Shown: positions 51,811-63,239, numbered from the stretch's first letter. The stretch: DNA of 64,000 nucleotides from Symbiodinium natans (GCA_905221605.1 CAJNDS010002091.1:184001-248000), one strand, 5' to 3'. Made by a program: numbers and translations. Notes: generated from the letters alone by a model not told the origin.

Positions 51811-52860
51811 ATGGTTTTGGAAACAGCGAATTCGGGGACCATGGTTTTCGCGATGGTTTTGGAAACAGCTAATTCGAGTACCATGGTTTTCGCGATGGTT
51901 TTGGACACAGCGAATTCGGGGACCATGGTGTTTGCGATGGTTTTGGAAACAGCAACTTCGGGAACCATGGTTTTCGCAATGGTTTTGGAAGCGAATTCGA
52001 ACAGAACACACCGTCCCCAAGTTGTTTGCGAGGATTTCGAAGCTCCACAATTCCGCGCCCACGCTATTTGCGAGGATTTCGAAGCCCCACAGGATTTCGA
52101 AGCCCCAGAATTCCGCGCCCACGTTATTTGCCAGGATTTCGAAGCCCCACAGTTCCGCGCCCACGTTATTTGCGAGGGTTTCGAAGCCCCACAGTTCCGC
52201 GCCCACGTTATTTGCGAGGGTTTCGAAGCCCCAGAATTCCGCGCCCACGTTATTTGCTAGGTTTTCAAAGCCCCAGAATTCCGCGCCCATGTTATTTGCG
52301 GTGTTTTCATGCGCCCAGATGTCCGTTACCATGCTCTTTGTGGTGTTTTCATGCGCCCAGATGTCCGTTACCATGCTATTTGGTTTTGGAAACAGCAACT
52401 TCGGGGACCATGGTTTTCGCAATGGTTTTGGAAGCGAATTCGAACACACCGTCCCCAAGTTGTTTGCGAGGAGTTCGGAGCTCCACAATTCCGCGCCCAC
52501 GTTATTTGCGAGGATTTCGAAGCCCCACAGTTCCGCGCCCACGTTATTTGCGAGGGTTTCGAAGCCCCAGAATTCCGCGCCCGCGTCATTTGCGAGGATT
52601 TCGAAGGCCCACAGTTCCGCGCCCACGTTATTTGCGAGGGTTTCGAAGCCCCAGAATTCCGCGCCCACGTTATTTGCTAGGTTTTCAAAGCCCCAGAATT
52701 CCGCGCCCACGTTATTTGCTAGGTTTTCAAAGCCCCAGAATTCCGCGCCCATGTTATTTGCGGTGTTTTCACGCGCCCAGATGTCCGTTACCATGCTCTT
52801 TGCGGTGTTTTCATGCGCCCAGATGTCCGTTACCATGCTATTTGCGGTGTTTTCAGACGC
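51811..52860. repeat. Higher-order satellite of three 42-bp repeat families
   Basis: Family a (ATGGTTTTGGAAACAGCGAA...) has starts at 51811, 51853, 51895, 51937 and 51979, an exact 42-bp period. Family b (TTTGCGAGGATTTCGAAGCC, CCACAGTTCCGCGCCCACG) has about six units at 52016-52285. Family c (GCGGTGTTTTCATGCGCCCA, GATGTCCGTTACCATGCT) has about two units to 52381. The order a-b-c then repeats at 52382-52860 (about 1.5, 7 and 3 units). The 42-bp period preserves the reading frame, so several frames on both strands stay open (354 codons minus; up to 612 plus), but similarity is at DNA level in all frames. The three families share little sequence despite one period. Confidence 0.92.
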
Positions 52861-53345
52861 CCAGGGTGTCCGCGGCGTACTACGTCTGGAGCAAGCTCCG
52901 CGTGTCCGTGGCGTACTACATTTGTACTACAAAAGTCGACTTTCCAGCCACGGAAGCTCCGGGTGTCCGCGGCGTACTACGTTTGTACTACAAAAGTCGA
53001 CTTTCCAGCCACGGAAGCTCCGGGCGTCCCCGGCGTACTACATTTGTACTACAAAAGTCGACTTTCCAGCCACAGAAGCTCCGGGCGTCCCCGGCGTACT
53101 ACATTTGTACTACAAAAGTCGACTTTCCTGCCACGGAAGCTCCGGGTGTCCGGGGCGTACTACGTCTGTACTACAAAAGTCGACTTTGCAGCCACAGAAG
53201 CTCCGGGTGTCCGTGGCGTACTACATCTGTACTACAAAAGTCGACTTTCCAGCCACGGAAGCTCCGGGGGCGTCCGTGGCGTACTACATTTGTACTACAA
53301 AACTCGATTTTCCAGCCACGGAAGTCCCCGGCGTACTACGTCTGT
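52861..53345. repeat. Satellite, 61-bp period
   Basis: AAAAGTCGACTTTCC-type anchors lie at 52931, 52992, 53053, 53114, 53175, 53236 and 53299. This gives exact 61-bp spacing for the first six units and 63 for the last. The unit contains GCGTACTACRTYTGTACTAC and CAGCCACGGAAGCTCCGGG. Confidence 0.95.
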
Positions 53346-53865
53346 ACTACGCAAGTCGAAAAAAAACGCAAAAACACTACGGTTTTAGCACCGCGACCAC
53401 GCGAAAACCCGCAGAGGGGTTACGTTTGTATGTCAAAAAACGCAAAAACACGACGGTTTTGGCACCGCGCCAACGCCCAAACCCGCAGAGGGGTTACGTT
53501 TGTATGTCAAAAAACGCAAAAACACGACGGTTTTGGCACCGCGCCAACGCCCAAACCCGCAGAGGGGTTACGTTTGTTTGTCAAAAAAGGCAAAAACACG
53601 ATGGTTTTGGCACCGCGCCAACGCCGAAACCCGCAGAGGGTTGACGCGCGCACGAAAAAAATGCAAAAAACGACGGTTTTAGCACCGCGACCCAGCGATT
53701 ACCCGCAGAGGGTTGTCCGCGCACAGAAAGAAACGTAAAAAAACGATGGTTTTAGCACCGCGACGACGCCGAAACCCGCAGAGGGTTGTCCGCGCAAATC
53801 AAGAAACGTAAAAAAACGACGGTTTTAGCACCGCGACCACGCCGAAACCCGCAGAGGGTTGCAAT
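53346..53865. repeat. Satellite, 72-74-bp period
   Basis: GGTTTTRGCACCGCG anchors lie at 53381, 53455, 53529, 53603, 53675, 53748 and 53821. Units contain AAACCCGCAGAGGG and an A-rich AAAAAACGCAAAAAC segment. The spacing shortens from 74 to 73-72 along the array. Confidence 0.95.
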
Positions 53866-53992
53866 CCCGATTGGCGATGTCAACCCAGCCCGCCGCCTTA
53901 GAAAGAGTAATTTTAATTTAGAAATCTAGGACTGGGTACGAAGGTCTAGTAAATTCTACGTAAATCTAGAAATTTGTATTCACTGATTACTA

Positions 53993-54466
53993 AGCTCTAT
54001 GCAATTCACTCTATGCAATTCACTCTATGCACTTCCCTCTATGCACTTCACTCTATGCACTTCACTCTATGCACTTCACTCTATGCACTTCGCTCTATGC
54101 ACTTCACTCTATGCACTTCACTCTATGCACTTCACTCTATGCACTTCACTCTGTGCACTTCACTCTGTGCACTTGCCTCTATGCACTTCACTCTATGCAC
54201 TTGCCTCTATGCACTTCACTCTATGCACTTCACTCTATGCACTTCACTCTGTGCTTCACTCTATGCACTTCATTCTATGCACTTCACTCTATGCACTTCA
54301 CTCTATGCACTTCACTCTATGCGCTTCACTCTGTGCACTTCACTCTGTGCGCTTGCCTCTATGCACTTCACTCTATGCACTTCACTCTATGCACTTCACT
54401 CTGTGCACTTCATTCTATGCACTTCACTCTATGCACTTCGCTCTATGCACTTCAGTCTATGTTGTT
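53993..54466 (+). repeat. Satellite, 14-bp period (CTCTATGCACTTCA)n
   Basis: About 33 units with point variants (CTGTGCACTT, GCCTCTATG, CATTCTATG) and one shortened unit near 54255. All three plus frames are open through it, which is a property of the unit and not evidence of coding. TATGCACTT also recurs sparsely at 45.06-45.15 kb, on the other side of the gene island. Confidence 0.97.
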
Positions 54467-54515
54467 GTGTCAGGGGGCTCCGCACGGAAGAACCCTTCGC
54501 GATGCTTTCGGGAAA

Positions 54516-54760
54516 ACCCTAAAAACCTAAAGACCTGAAACCCTAAAACCCTAAAACCCGAAAAACCTAAAAACCTAAAAACCTAAAACCCTAAAACCCT
54601 AAAACCCGAAAACCCTAAAACCCTAAAACCCTAAAACCCTAAAACCCTAAAACCCTAAAACCCTAAAACCCTAAAACCCTAAAACCTAAAACCCTAAAAA
54701 TGAGTTTAGGGTTTAGGGTTTAGGGTTTAGGGTTTAGGGTTAGGGTTTAGGGTTTAGGGA
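54516..54760. repeat. Octamer array (CCCTAAAA)n facing a TTTAGGG array
   Basis: C-strand octamers CCCTAAAA with CCTAAAAA and CCCGAAAA variants (54516-54700, more than 15 units) are followed after four bases by about eight G-strand TTTAGGG units (54705-54759). This is a direct inversion of array polarity and marks the right edge of the telomere-poor island. Confidence 0.95.
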
Positions 54761-54863
54761 ATAAAACCTTAAAAATCTTTCATCGGACGCCTCAGGCTAA
54801 CGCAGTGACGGGCTCACCGGGAAAGGTGCTCGGCATCCACTCGAAGATACCGCTAACAAAAAC

Positions 54864-54923
54864 AGGGTTTAGGGTTTAGGGTTTAGGGTTTAGGGTTTAG
54901 GGTTTAGGGTTTAGGGTTTAGGG
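54864..54923 (+). repeat. Telomere-like array, G strand
   Basis: Eight to nine perfect TTTAGGG units. Confidence 0.95.
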
Positions 54924-56190
54924 ATAGTTGCTTAGGGTCCAGGGTGCAGATTCCCATGATTGTCTCTTATGACTCCTACAGGATTTACCCATTCGTATTT
55001 AAACAGTCCCCGACAATTCGCAAAGCATGTGGGGCTTGTCTAGCTTCAGTGCTCTGGTGCAGGAAGCTAGAGCGCAGTTCCAGCTGGAAAGAAGCTAGTG
55101 GCAAGAATGGGGATCTATACTCCCCTGAGAACCTTAATAAAACAATATGTTTAAAATCCTCTTAGGTTTTATATAAACAATAATAAAAAACAATTCCCAA
55201 GGGGGATATAGGGATGGGTTGTGCCGATGCGTTTGCAGTTTCCCGGTCTTGCTGGCAGGAACTGGAGGGCCGTCGCAAAGCCGCTACGGCCCTCACACTT
55301 GCCGCCCTTGTGGGAGTGGGGGGCTTCAGCACACGCGGCGAGCAACGTCTCCGAGCTCACCTGCGCACGTCCAGAGCGCGAAACATATGCCGAGCCATAC
55401 GAGGCTCAGTATTTAGGGTTTGGGGTTTGGGTGCAAGGTTCAGGCGTTTAGGGATGTCAGGATTCAGGGGATTTAGGATTTTAGCTTAGGGGCTTAAAAG
55501 CTTTAGGAGACTACGGGCAGCTCTACGTCTTCAGATCAAGTGTCTAAACTCTTCTTTATCCTGAGAAAGCTACGACCATCTAAGACCTACCTACAGTAAC
55601 CTTTACAACACAAAAAAAGGAAAAGACGTGCCATAAGCCAGGTCCGGTTTCAGGCTTATAAGGTATCCAACTCCAACCGTAGAGCCTACGAAGTCCAACA
55701 AAACTGCGAGCGCTGAAATCTCTTGACTCTGACACGCTGGAAGTGCTCTGCTAGGTACTCCAAGAAGCGCTCCCCCCCCCCCCCACACTCCTAAGCTGAA
55801 GCCTTCCATTCGGGAGGAATATACCTAAATCAAATGGAGCATACTTGCCCGTGGGGGGCTCAACCTCAGCAGCTACGGGGTACCACATCCCCATCACGCA
55901 TAAAGGCTTGCGGGTTGAAGATCTCGACGGGGTGTTCTGTTGAGGCCACAACTTGAGGTCACCTGAGGTCACACGTACAGAAGCCGTTTGTGGCAGAGTC
56001 ATGTCTTTGTTGCCGAAGAATCTCACAAGAGGTCTTACAACAACAGCCCAAGGGATTGTCATGGGGTGTCGAGCTCTACAGCTTCAGGGACCTTTAGAGG
56101 GCTTTTAGTGCGCCCTTTGGTAGCCACTCTTGATCAGTTGAGCCAGTGCGGTCCCCACCTCCACGTCTGCCTGGCTTTTGCAGCAATGGA
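54924..56190. other. Spacer, no gene recognised
   Basis: Unique sequence with overlapping ORFs of 60-100 codons on both strands and no recognisable domain. Isolated telomere-like units lie near 55.41 kb, and a C tract at about 55770-55783. Confidence 0.4.
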
Positions 56191-56276
56191 TAACGTAGGG
56201 TTTAGGGTTTAGGGCTTAGAGCTTAGGGTTTAGGGCTCAGGGTTTAGGTTTTAGGGTTTAGGGTAGATTACCCTAA

Positions 56277-56369
56277 GGGTGCATGCACCAAAATAGAGAA
56301 TACTTGGGCCTTAAAGTACCATAGGGACTTTTGGGCCCAAGTATACAATAGCAAGGTACATGGACCCTT
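56277..56369. mobile_element. MITE family D copy 3
   Basis: Ends GGGTGCATGCACC and GTACATGGACCCT, with internal GAATACTTGGGCC and GGCCCAAGTAT. It ends exactly where the family B element begins, so one inserted next to or into the other. Confidence 0.7.
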
Positions 56370-56560
56370 ACAGGGTGGGGCCCCCTAGTTATAAGTAGAG
56401 TTATAAGGGCCCTAAATTGGGTTATAAGGACCCTAAGTTAGGTTATAAGTCCCTTAACTACAGTTAGTATAGTAAGGGGCCCTAAACCCTAAACCCTAAA
56501 CCCTAAACCCTAAACCCTAAACCCTAAACCCTAAACCCTAAACCCTAAACCCACCCTGTA
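56369..56560. mobile_element. MITE family B copy 3 split by a telomere-like array
   Basis: The left end and interior match the copies at 13.57 and 29.48 kb almost base for base to the right terminal repeat. There AGGGGGCCCCACCCTG is broken: AAGGGGCCC is followed by about ten CCCTAAA units (56480-56552) and then CCCACCCTGTA. CCC is shared by both sides and by the array. The element is otherwise complete, including both TA ends, so the array entered after the element. Confidence 0.88.
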
Positions 56561-56679
56561 GGGTTATAGATGAGCTATCGCCACGTGGGCACCCTGAGGG
56601 CCCTGAAGTGGCCGTCACAGAGACAAAGAAGAGTGAGTTGGGTGGCATGTCGAGGGGCCAAACGCTCAAAGAACTTAGC

Positions 56680-56725
56680 CCTAAACCCTAAACCCTAAAC
56701 CCTAAACCCTAAACCCTAAACCCAA
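56680..56725 (-). repeat. Telomere-like array, C strand
   Basis: Six units of CCCTAAA. A G-strand array of about nine units follows at 56874-56934. Confidence 0.93.
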
Positions 56726-57499
56726 GGAACTTCCACTTGCAGGTATGTGAAGACCAGGATGTCAGCTTGCAGGACGCGGGCACGCGCAAGCGCCACCCAG
56801 GGGTTCAGCCACTTAGCTGCGGAACTTGTCTATTCTGAGCTTAGCTTCTTTGAGTTTGGCTCCGGTTTAGATTTGAGGGTTTAGGGTTTAGGGTTTAGGG
56901 TTTAGGGTTTAGGGTTTAGGGTTTAGGGTTTAGGGGTGCGCAAGCTGATAGCAGCAGCCAGACACCGGAAACCGGAGTCGCCAGGGTTTGGGGGTTCGGG
57001 TCTGAGAGGCCCTGCCGTTCAGGGGTTTTGGCATTTTGGCTTCAGTTTCAGGAGCCGGGACAAGTTGTTCACTTCTCGGCCAAAACCTATTACTCTCAAA
57101 CCAGAGGCTCTTAAGGTTTAAGGATCAACTAAGGTTTAGGGCTCAAAGAGTTCAGGGCCTAGCGTTTCAAACCCCAACGCACAAACTGGCCAGTTCTTCC
57201 ATCCAATCACTCGCAGGCATTTAAAACCGACTTGCATCGACGCTCCAAAGCCCCTGCCAGAAGACTTCCAACCATCTTCCATGATCCCCCTCCAACGATC
57301 TCCTAAACCCCATCCCCTCATCCTACATTGGACCCTCACCCTCACTACCCCGACCCAAATGAAAACAATGGCAATTAGTGAGGGGTTATGATGCGAAGTT
57401 AGATAAGCTCTAGGATAGGTAACGGGTAGCATACGATCAATCCCGCTAGGAAAGCTACAACGAACCTTCGCAAGAGCTATCCTCCACCCCAAAAGAAAA

Positions 57500-58140
57500 C
57501 ACCCCAACCCTAAACCCTAAACCCTAAACCCTGAACCTTAAACCCTAAACCCTAAACCCTGAACCCTAAACCCTAAACCCTAAACCCTAAACCCGAAACA
57601 AAAACCCTTAGCCCGAAACCCAACTCTGCAAAAAAAATGCCACCGCCTGCGAGGCGGCACTGTGACCGGGGCCTCTGCACCCCATACCCTGAACCCTAAG
57701 CCCTGAACCCTGAATCTAAACCCTAAACCCTAAACCCTAAACCCTAAACCCTAAACCCTAAACCCTAAACCCTAAACCCTAAACTCTGACCCCTAAACCC
57801 TGGTTTTAGGCTCTAGAGGGTGTGTAACGGGTTTCCGGGGGTTCTAGGGTCGAGAGAGTCTATTGGGTGCTCTGTTGGGTTGATAGGGTTTCTAGGTCTT
57901 AGAGTGTTTTTCGGGCTGTCTATATAGTCCTGTAAAGTTTTCTTACAAGGCTTATAGTGTTTATGAGCTTTGTAGGTTTTGTTAAAGGGCTTATGGGAAT
58001 GATTGTAGCGTTGATGACAGAGTTTGCAGGGCTTACAGGGTTGAAGAAACCTCCTCCGGAAGGGCAACCCCCTTAAACCCCAAAACCCCAAAGCCCTCAA
58101 GCCCTAAACCCTTAAACCCCAAAACTCTGACGGAGGTCAA
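57500..58140. repeat. C-strand arrays followed by a decayed GGGTTTATA-type tract
   Basis: CCCTAAA runs at 57505-57600 and 57712-57785 flank a GCCACCGCCTGCGAGGCGGC palindrome (57640-57659). From about 57.83 to 58.05 kb a degenerate GGGTTGATAGGGTTTCTAGG-like tract resembles an old nonamer array. Confidence 0.8.
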
Positions 58141-58800
58141 GAAGGAAGCCCAAAAACGCCCTCCGAGGGTCTCCTCCCCCTAATGTTAACCCCCCGCGTC
58201 CCTTAATATTAAATACTCCCAGTATGGCTATATTATACTATATGAGGTGTACTTAATCTGTGCTGCCTTCGGGTTCTGCCTTGGGATCTGCTCGGTAGAC
58301 AGGCAAGGCTTTACATAACTACAGGCTTTTTTGATATTCCTTTATACTGAAATGCTGAGGAGCCCAAATTCTTCGCTTCAACGGTAGGGTCTTTATACTC
58401 TTGCATACGAAGACGTTGCGATTCTTCAGTTCGGATTCGAGCTTTCCTGTGGTTCAGAAGTTGCTACGAAGATAGCTTTGTAAAGTTTGAACCACGGTGC
58501 AACAAGAAATACTATAGGGGCCGGAATAAACTACTAATAGTCCTTTATGGTCCCTTGGTCATTATGCTACAATAACCCCCCAAAAACCCTATTAAAACTA
58601 CCCTAAACCCTAAACCCTAAACCCTAAACCCTAAACTCTAAATCCTAAACCCAAACCCTAGACCCTAAACCCTAAACCCTAAACCCTATATTACCTGAGC
58701 ACCCCGGCAGATCTGGACTCGTACGGCTCGTAATTGCTCTGGGCGGCCTGCGAGGCGCAAACCAAGTCAGAATGCTTCTGCAAACGCCTCGCACACCTAA
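58141..58800. other. Spacer with MITE J relic
   Basis: 58.18-58.26 kb resembles family J (TAATATTAAATACTCCC around a TATATTATACTATA centre). C-strand units at 58597-58690 include CCCAAA and CCCTAGA variants. No gene was recognised. Confidence 0.5.
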
Positions 58801-58806
58801 CGCTAT

Positions 58807-59109
58807 CCCTAAACCCTAAACCCTAAACCCTAAACCCTAAACCCTAAACCCTAAACCCTAAACCCTAAACCCTAATAAAACCCGAACCCTCAACCCAAGC
58901 GTCAGAGCCACCAAGTCGCACCAAGTCCCCAAATCACATGCGTGCACTGCCCCGCCGGGCGCTGAAAGCTGCTGCCGTAGCCGGAAGAAGGCGGAAGGGC
59001 CTTGAGTCGTTCGTCAAGGGTCCAACGCAGAAAGCCTAGAGCTTCTTTATACGCTGAACCCGAAGGCCTACAGCCTACAGCCTAAACCCTAAACCCTAAA
59101 CCCTAAACC

Positions 59110-59148
<39 letters not shown>

Positions 59149-59180
59149 ACCCTAAACCCTAAACCCTAAACCCTAAACCA
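58807..59180 (-). repeat. C-strand arrays, including a CCCTCAA block
   Basis: 58807-58876 has about ten CCCTAAA units. 59085-59180 has CCCTAAA units, then six CCCTCAA units, then CCCTAAA again, so the variant block sits inside a canonical array. Near-copies of CTAGAGCTTCTATA(G)GCTTAA flank it at 59036 and 59183. Confidence 0.93.
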
Positions 59181-59299
59181 ACCTAGAGCTTCTATAGGCT
59201 TAACCTTGAAGCCTACTCAACCCCAATACTCAAACAGAACCCCCAAGCGGTCGAAGAAGGATCCCCTCCCCAAAACGCTAGGCTCCTAAGAACGGCTCT

Positions 59300-60090
59300 A
59301 TAAGGACTCTCATTAGGGTTTAGGGTTTAAGGTTTAGGGATTGCCCAAAAAACCATACTAGAAGATGTGTTTGGGCCTTTTGTTGTGCCTAGAGAAAGGC
59401 CTCCGCGAAGCCAGGGCCGTCCTTGATCTTATCCAAAGGTACTATACTAGTTCATGGTTGGATAGTATTATTGCTGTAGTTCAGAAGTCCTTATTGAGTT
59501 TAAGTACCCTTAAAAGTGTAAACTGCTACCCCACTATGACAAAGTATAGGGGCCTTGAAAACTAGACAGCAGAAGGAATAAAGGGACCCCCCAAAAAACG
59601 ATTTGTAATTATTCCGCCCCCTATATTACCCGTCTCTGAGGCGTCCTACACACATGAAATATTTGAGGCAGGGACCCAAAGGGTGACCATAATATCTGGA
59701 GCTTACCAACTACGTCGGACTCAAAAAAAGGCCAAAAAAAGATTGATGGTTACTCGAGTCCGAGCCTTGTTTTGGGTGGGCGGCAGCCATTCAACCCCTA
59801 AGCCCCCCCCCCCCCCCGCCCCAAACAAGAAAAGGGGCTAGCATAGGGCTTCGGCATTTCATAGGGTTCTTCAGGGAGGGGGGTTCAAGGGGGGTATTGA
59901 AATAAGGCTCCAGAAGCCCCCTAAGGTTCCCTAGGTACCTACCCCCCTTAACCCTGAACCCTAAAACCTACGAACCTGCCTCAAGAACCCCAGAATTGAT
60001 ACTTGGAATTCCAGGGCCACCACAGACTGGCCCGGGCGAAGGCTTCCCGCGTGTCCTGCATACCCACGGTCCAAAACCACAGCACCCTAA
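59300..60090. other. Spacer, no gene recognised
   Basis: A 66-codon plus-strand ORF (59365-59565) shows no domain. A C tract (59803-59818) and AAGGTTCCCTAGGTACCTACCCCC near 59.93 kb recall the sequence at 28.65-28.67 kb (GCTAGGTACCTACCCCC), so both are probably ends of one further short element family. Confidence 0.4.
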
Positions 60091-60094
60091 ACGA

Positions 60095-60236
60095 CAGGGT
60101 TTAGGGCTTTAGGGTTTAGGGTTTAGGGTTTAGGGTTTATGTTTAGGGTTTAGGGTTTAGGGTTTAGGGTTTAGGGTTTAGGGTTTAGGTTTTAGGGTTT
60201 AGGGTTTAGGGTTTAGGGTTTAGGGTCTAGGGTTTC
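60095..60236 (+). repeat. Telomere-like array, G strand
   Basis: About 19 TTTAGGG units with a few length variants (TTTATG, TTTAGGTTTTAGGG) and a final TCTAGGG. Confidence 0.95.
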
Positions 60237-60791
60237 GACGACAAAACGGTCGCAATGTAGATCAACGTCCGTATGGCGTGGAGTGTATAGTGGGGTAGAG
60301 CGGCTACGTGTCTCAGGGAGTCAAGCTTAGGGCGCAAGGTGCTCATTGAAGCTTATACAGTATAACCCCAAACCCTAAACCCTAAATCCCGAACCCTAAA
60401 CCCTATAAATCCTAAACCCAACAGTGTGACAGATGGCGTCTCCTGGCACGTGCCTGTCGTGATCGCCCAGCATCCGCTGGAATCCCTGGCCAGCGTGGGC
60501 TTCAGAACCTTCGGGCCTCTAGACCACAGATTAAACCAGATTAAGACCCTAACACCCTAGTCTCAAGCGTTTTCATTCATTACCTTGTTGGGGTTTACTA
60601 TGGCAAGCAACCGCGCCCCTTACCAAAATCTTATAGAGGCTACGAGCACCCTGAATTTCGAAACACCCCACGTTAAAGACCCTAAACCCATTTCTCCATT
60701 AAAGGTGTAAGGCCTGGTCTGGCGTTTAGGTCCCGACAGCTTGGCACTCCCCAAATCCACCCTGGTATAGAGGTTTAGGGTTTAGGGTTTA

Positions 60792-60940
60792 TACTTGGAG
60801 GTTCATGATACTAATTATCCAAATTCTAACCGTCAACTGTACATATCACCCAGTTAGAAGAATGTTCGAGCACTTTAGGGACTTAAGGGTGGGACTAAGT
60901 ACAGTTCTAATTGGGTTATACGTGCCATGAACCTCGCAGT
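60792..60940. mobile_element. MITE family C copy 3
   Basis: Begins TACTTGGAGGTTCATGATAC directly after three TTTAGGG-type units and ends GTGCCATGAACCTCGCAGTA. The interior has two AGTACAGTTCTAATTGGGTTATA-like blocks. Confidence 0.7.
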
Positions 60941-61139
60941 AAGTACTGTAATTGATCCTGGACACCTAACTGCTACAACTTCATCAAGGACTTTAGCCTA
61001 AGTTGCAGTAGGGGATCTCAATGTGGTTTAGGGGAATATGCAGCATGTAAGGGGGACATAGTCGTCCCCGATTTTGCGGGATGGTTCTCGGAACTCAGGG
61101 TTGTACTGGGTTTGCGGATTCAGAGTTTACCACCTTTGG

Positions 61140-61380
61140 CCTTTAGGGTTTAGGGTTTAGGGTTTAGGGCTTAGGGTTTAGGGTTTAGGGCTTAGGGGGA
61201 TCTGTCATGCCCGCGCCTGCTGATGCTGTGGCAGGGCCGGGACCTGCTCGACTCTTGATTTCGGCTTGCTGGTGAGGTTTGGGGGTTTGGGGTTTAGGGT
61301 TTGGGGTTTGGGGTTTGGGGTTGAGGGGTTTAGGTTTGTGGTTTTGGGGGTTTTGGGTTGGGGTTTAGAGCTTATCAGGG
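61140..61380 (+). repeat. G-strand tracts with GGGCTTA and GGGGTTT variants
   Basis: 61143-61198 has TTTAGGG with two CTTAGGG units. 61270-61365 has mixed TTTGGGG units, and similar decayed units follow. Confidence 0.85.
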
Positions 61381-62380
61381 TGCAGGGTCTATACCCAATA
61401 TCTGCAACCAGGGGGATTCACTGGTCCACTTGCTTGGGACCTGCGTGCACCCCCCGCAGCGCGCATTGAGAACGACATCTGTAGACTTAAGAGTTTACAT
61501 ATTTATGTAGGGTTTAGGGTTTAGGGCTTAGGTTACAGTATGTACGGGGCTAAATCCATCAACCTACTCTTCACTTGGGCTACTCATCACTTGACCCCCA
61601 CCTCCCTGCAAACTCAATACCCTGCCAACCCCCCAAGTACCTCTGAGCAGTGCCACCTTTTTGGGTGCAAGGGCACTTGTAAAGAGGGTGGCCTAGGCAA
61701 GCTCGCTAAACCCTAAACCCTAAACCCTAAAACCTAAACCCTAAACCCCACACCCTAAACCCCAAAACCTAAACACATACATAAACCCCACATGCCAGGG
61801 CCCCTGGCTGCACGGCGCTGCCAGTCTTGGTCGAAGTCCGCGGCGTCATTCTGCACGCTTTAAGATGCAAGGGTTTACGGTTTAGGGTTTAGGGTTTAGG
61901 GTTCAGGGTTCAGGGTTTAGGGTTTAGGGTCGAAGGTTCACGAATCCTAGACTGCACCAAGGGTTTAGGGTTTAGGGTTTGGGTACTATTTAAACATGAA
62001 AATGGTGGTTCCTTGTTGGGTTTAAGTATTCGTCAGACTGTAAAATCGACCCTAAAACCTCGACTAAAGGGGTATAAGGAGGAACCCCTAGAGGGGATAC
62101 TACATCTTCTTCCCCTGAATAACCCCCTTAATAGAAATAACCTATCAATAAACCCTAAACCCTAAACCCTAAACCCTAAACCCTAAAGAACCCCCTGATA
62201 AGGGTCCCTCCTTGAGTGCCTTGATAAACCCGAAAGCCACACCCTGAACCCGAAAGTGGGTTGAAGGCTGACATCAAACCAACACGCATGTAGGGTTTTC
62301 ATTTACGGAGTTTTCAGAACTCCGGAAGCTGAATGTCTGTTGGGGTCCGAAGCAGGACTTTTCCCACAAGCCCGAAACTT
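61381..62380. other. Mosaic spacer
   Basis: Short arrays near 61.51, 61.70-61.75, 61.88-61.93, 61.96 and 62.15-62.19 kb, separated by unique sequence. No gene was recognised. Confidence 0.5.
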
Positions 62381-62385
62381 TCGAA

Positions 62386-62570
62386 ACCCTAAACCCTAAA
62401 CCCTAAACCCTAAACCCTAAACCCTAAACCCTAACCCCCTAAACCCTAAACCCTAAACCCTAAACCCTCAACCCTGAAACCCTGAAACCCTGAAACCCTG
62501 AAACCCTGAAACCCTGAAACCCTGAAACCCTGAAACCCTGAAACCCTGAAACCCTGAACCCTAAACCCAT
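62386..62570 (-). repeat. C-strand array followed by octamer array (CCCTGAAA)n
   Basis: About 11 CCCTAAA units with one break, then 11 consecutive CCCTGAAA octamers (about 62470-62556), then CCCTGAA and CCCTAAA. Confidence 0.96.
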
Positions 62571-63239
62571 AAGTAATTAGGTCTCAGTGCTTGCAGCTTA
62601 GGGTTCAGTTTGCGGGGTTCCTATGGGTACTTCTCATGAATAGGTTCCCTTTTCTGGGGTTTAGGGTTTAAGGGTTTAGGGTTTTAGGGTTTAGGGTTTA
62701 GGGTCCTTAAATAGTACGGCACCTTATAAGAAGGCCCCCCAAAAGGGTTTAGTGTCTAGAGTTTATATAGGCACTCAAATGTACGAAGCTACCCGTATAG
62801 GGGCCATAGTAACATGGGTCAGTTCTCTGGCTTACCTAGAGCCTCCTATCTAGCACCTTTTTGGGGTGGTATATTAGAATCCCCTATAACTAGCCCAAAA
62901 AGGGACTACATTGGAGACTCCAGGTATGACCTTACCTGAAGTATGAGGTGCGTAGGTTTTGCGAACGCTTCCCTGTAAAAAATTGGAGACACCAACTCCC
63001 GAGCCCTCCTTCAAATGTCATCGCCCCCCCACCCCTCACCCCCCCACACACCCTAGACCCTATAGACCCTAGACCCTAAACCCTAAACCCTACACCCGAA
63101 ACCCTAAACTCCTTCGCACCTCCGACATGCCTTTGAACATGTCTGTCTGCCGCTCCTCACCTGTACCACGTGTCCTTCGGCATTGCGAGAGTGTAGAACA
63201 AAGGGCGTTTGCGACCCAAGCCAGAACAGAACCCTAAGG

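Noticed and set aside
51806-53738. Plus-strand ORFs of 612 and 570 codons, and a 354-codon minus-strand ORF, as long genes
   Set aside because: They run through 42-, 61- and 73-bp satellites in which several frames on both strands are open at once. Codons follow the DNA repeat and not a protein family. The minus-strand frame is kept only as a finding.
53974-54538. ORFs of 167-182 codons with CTSLYALHSMHF-type repeats
   Set aside because: All three plus frames are open because the 14-bp unit lacks stops; this is a microsatellite-like array.
57640-57659. GCCACCGCCTGCGAGGCGGC palindrome as a transcription terminator
   Set aside because: It lies in gene-free DNA between telomere-like arrays, with no transcript unit next to it.
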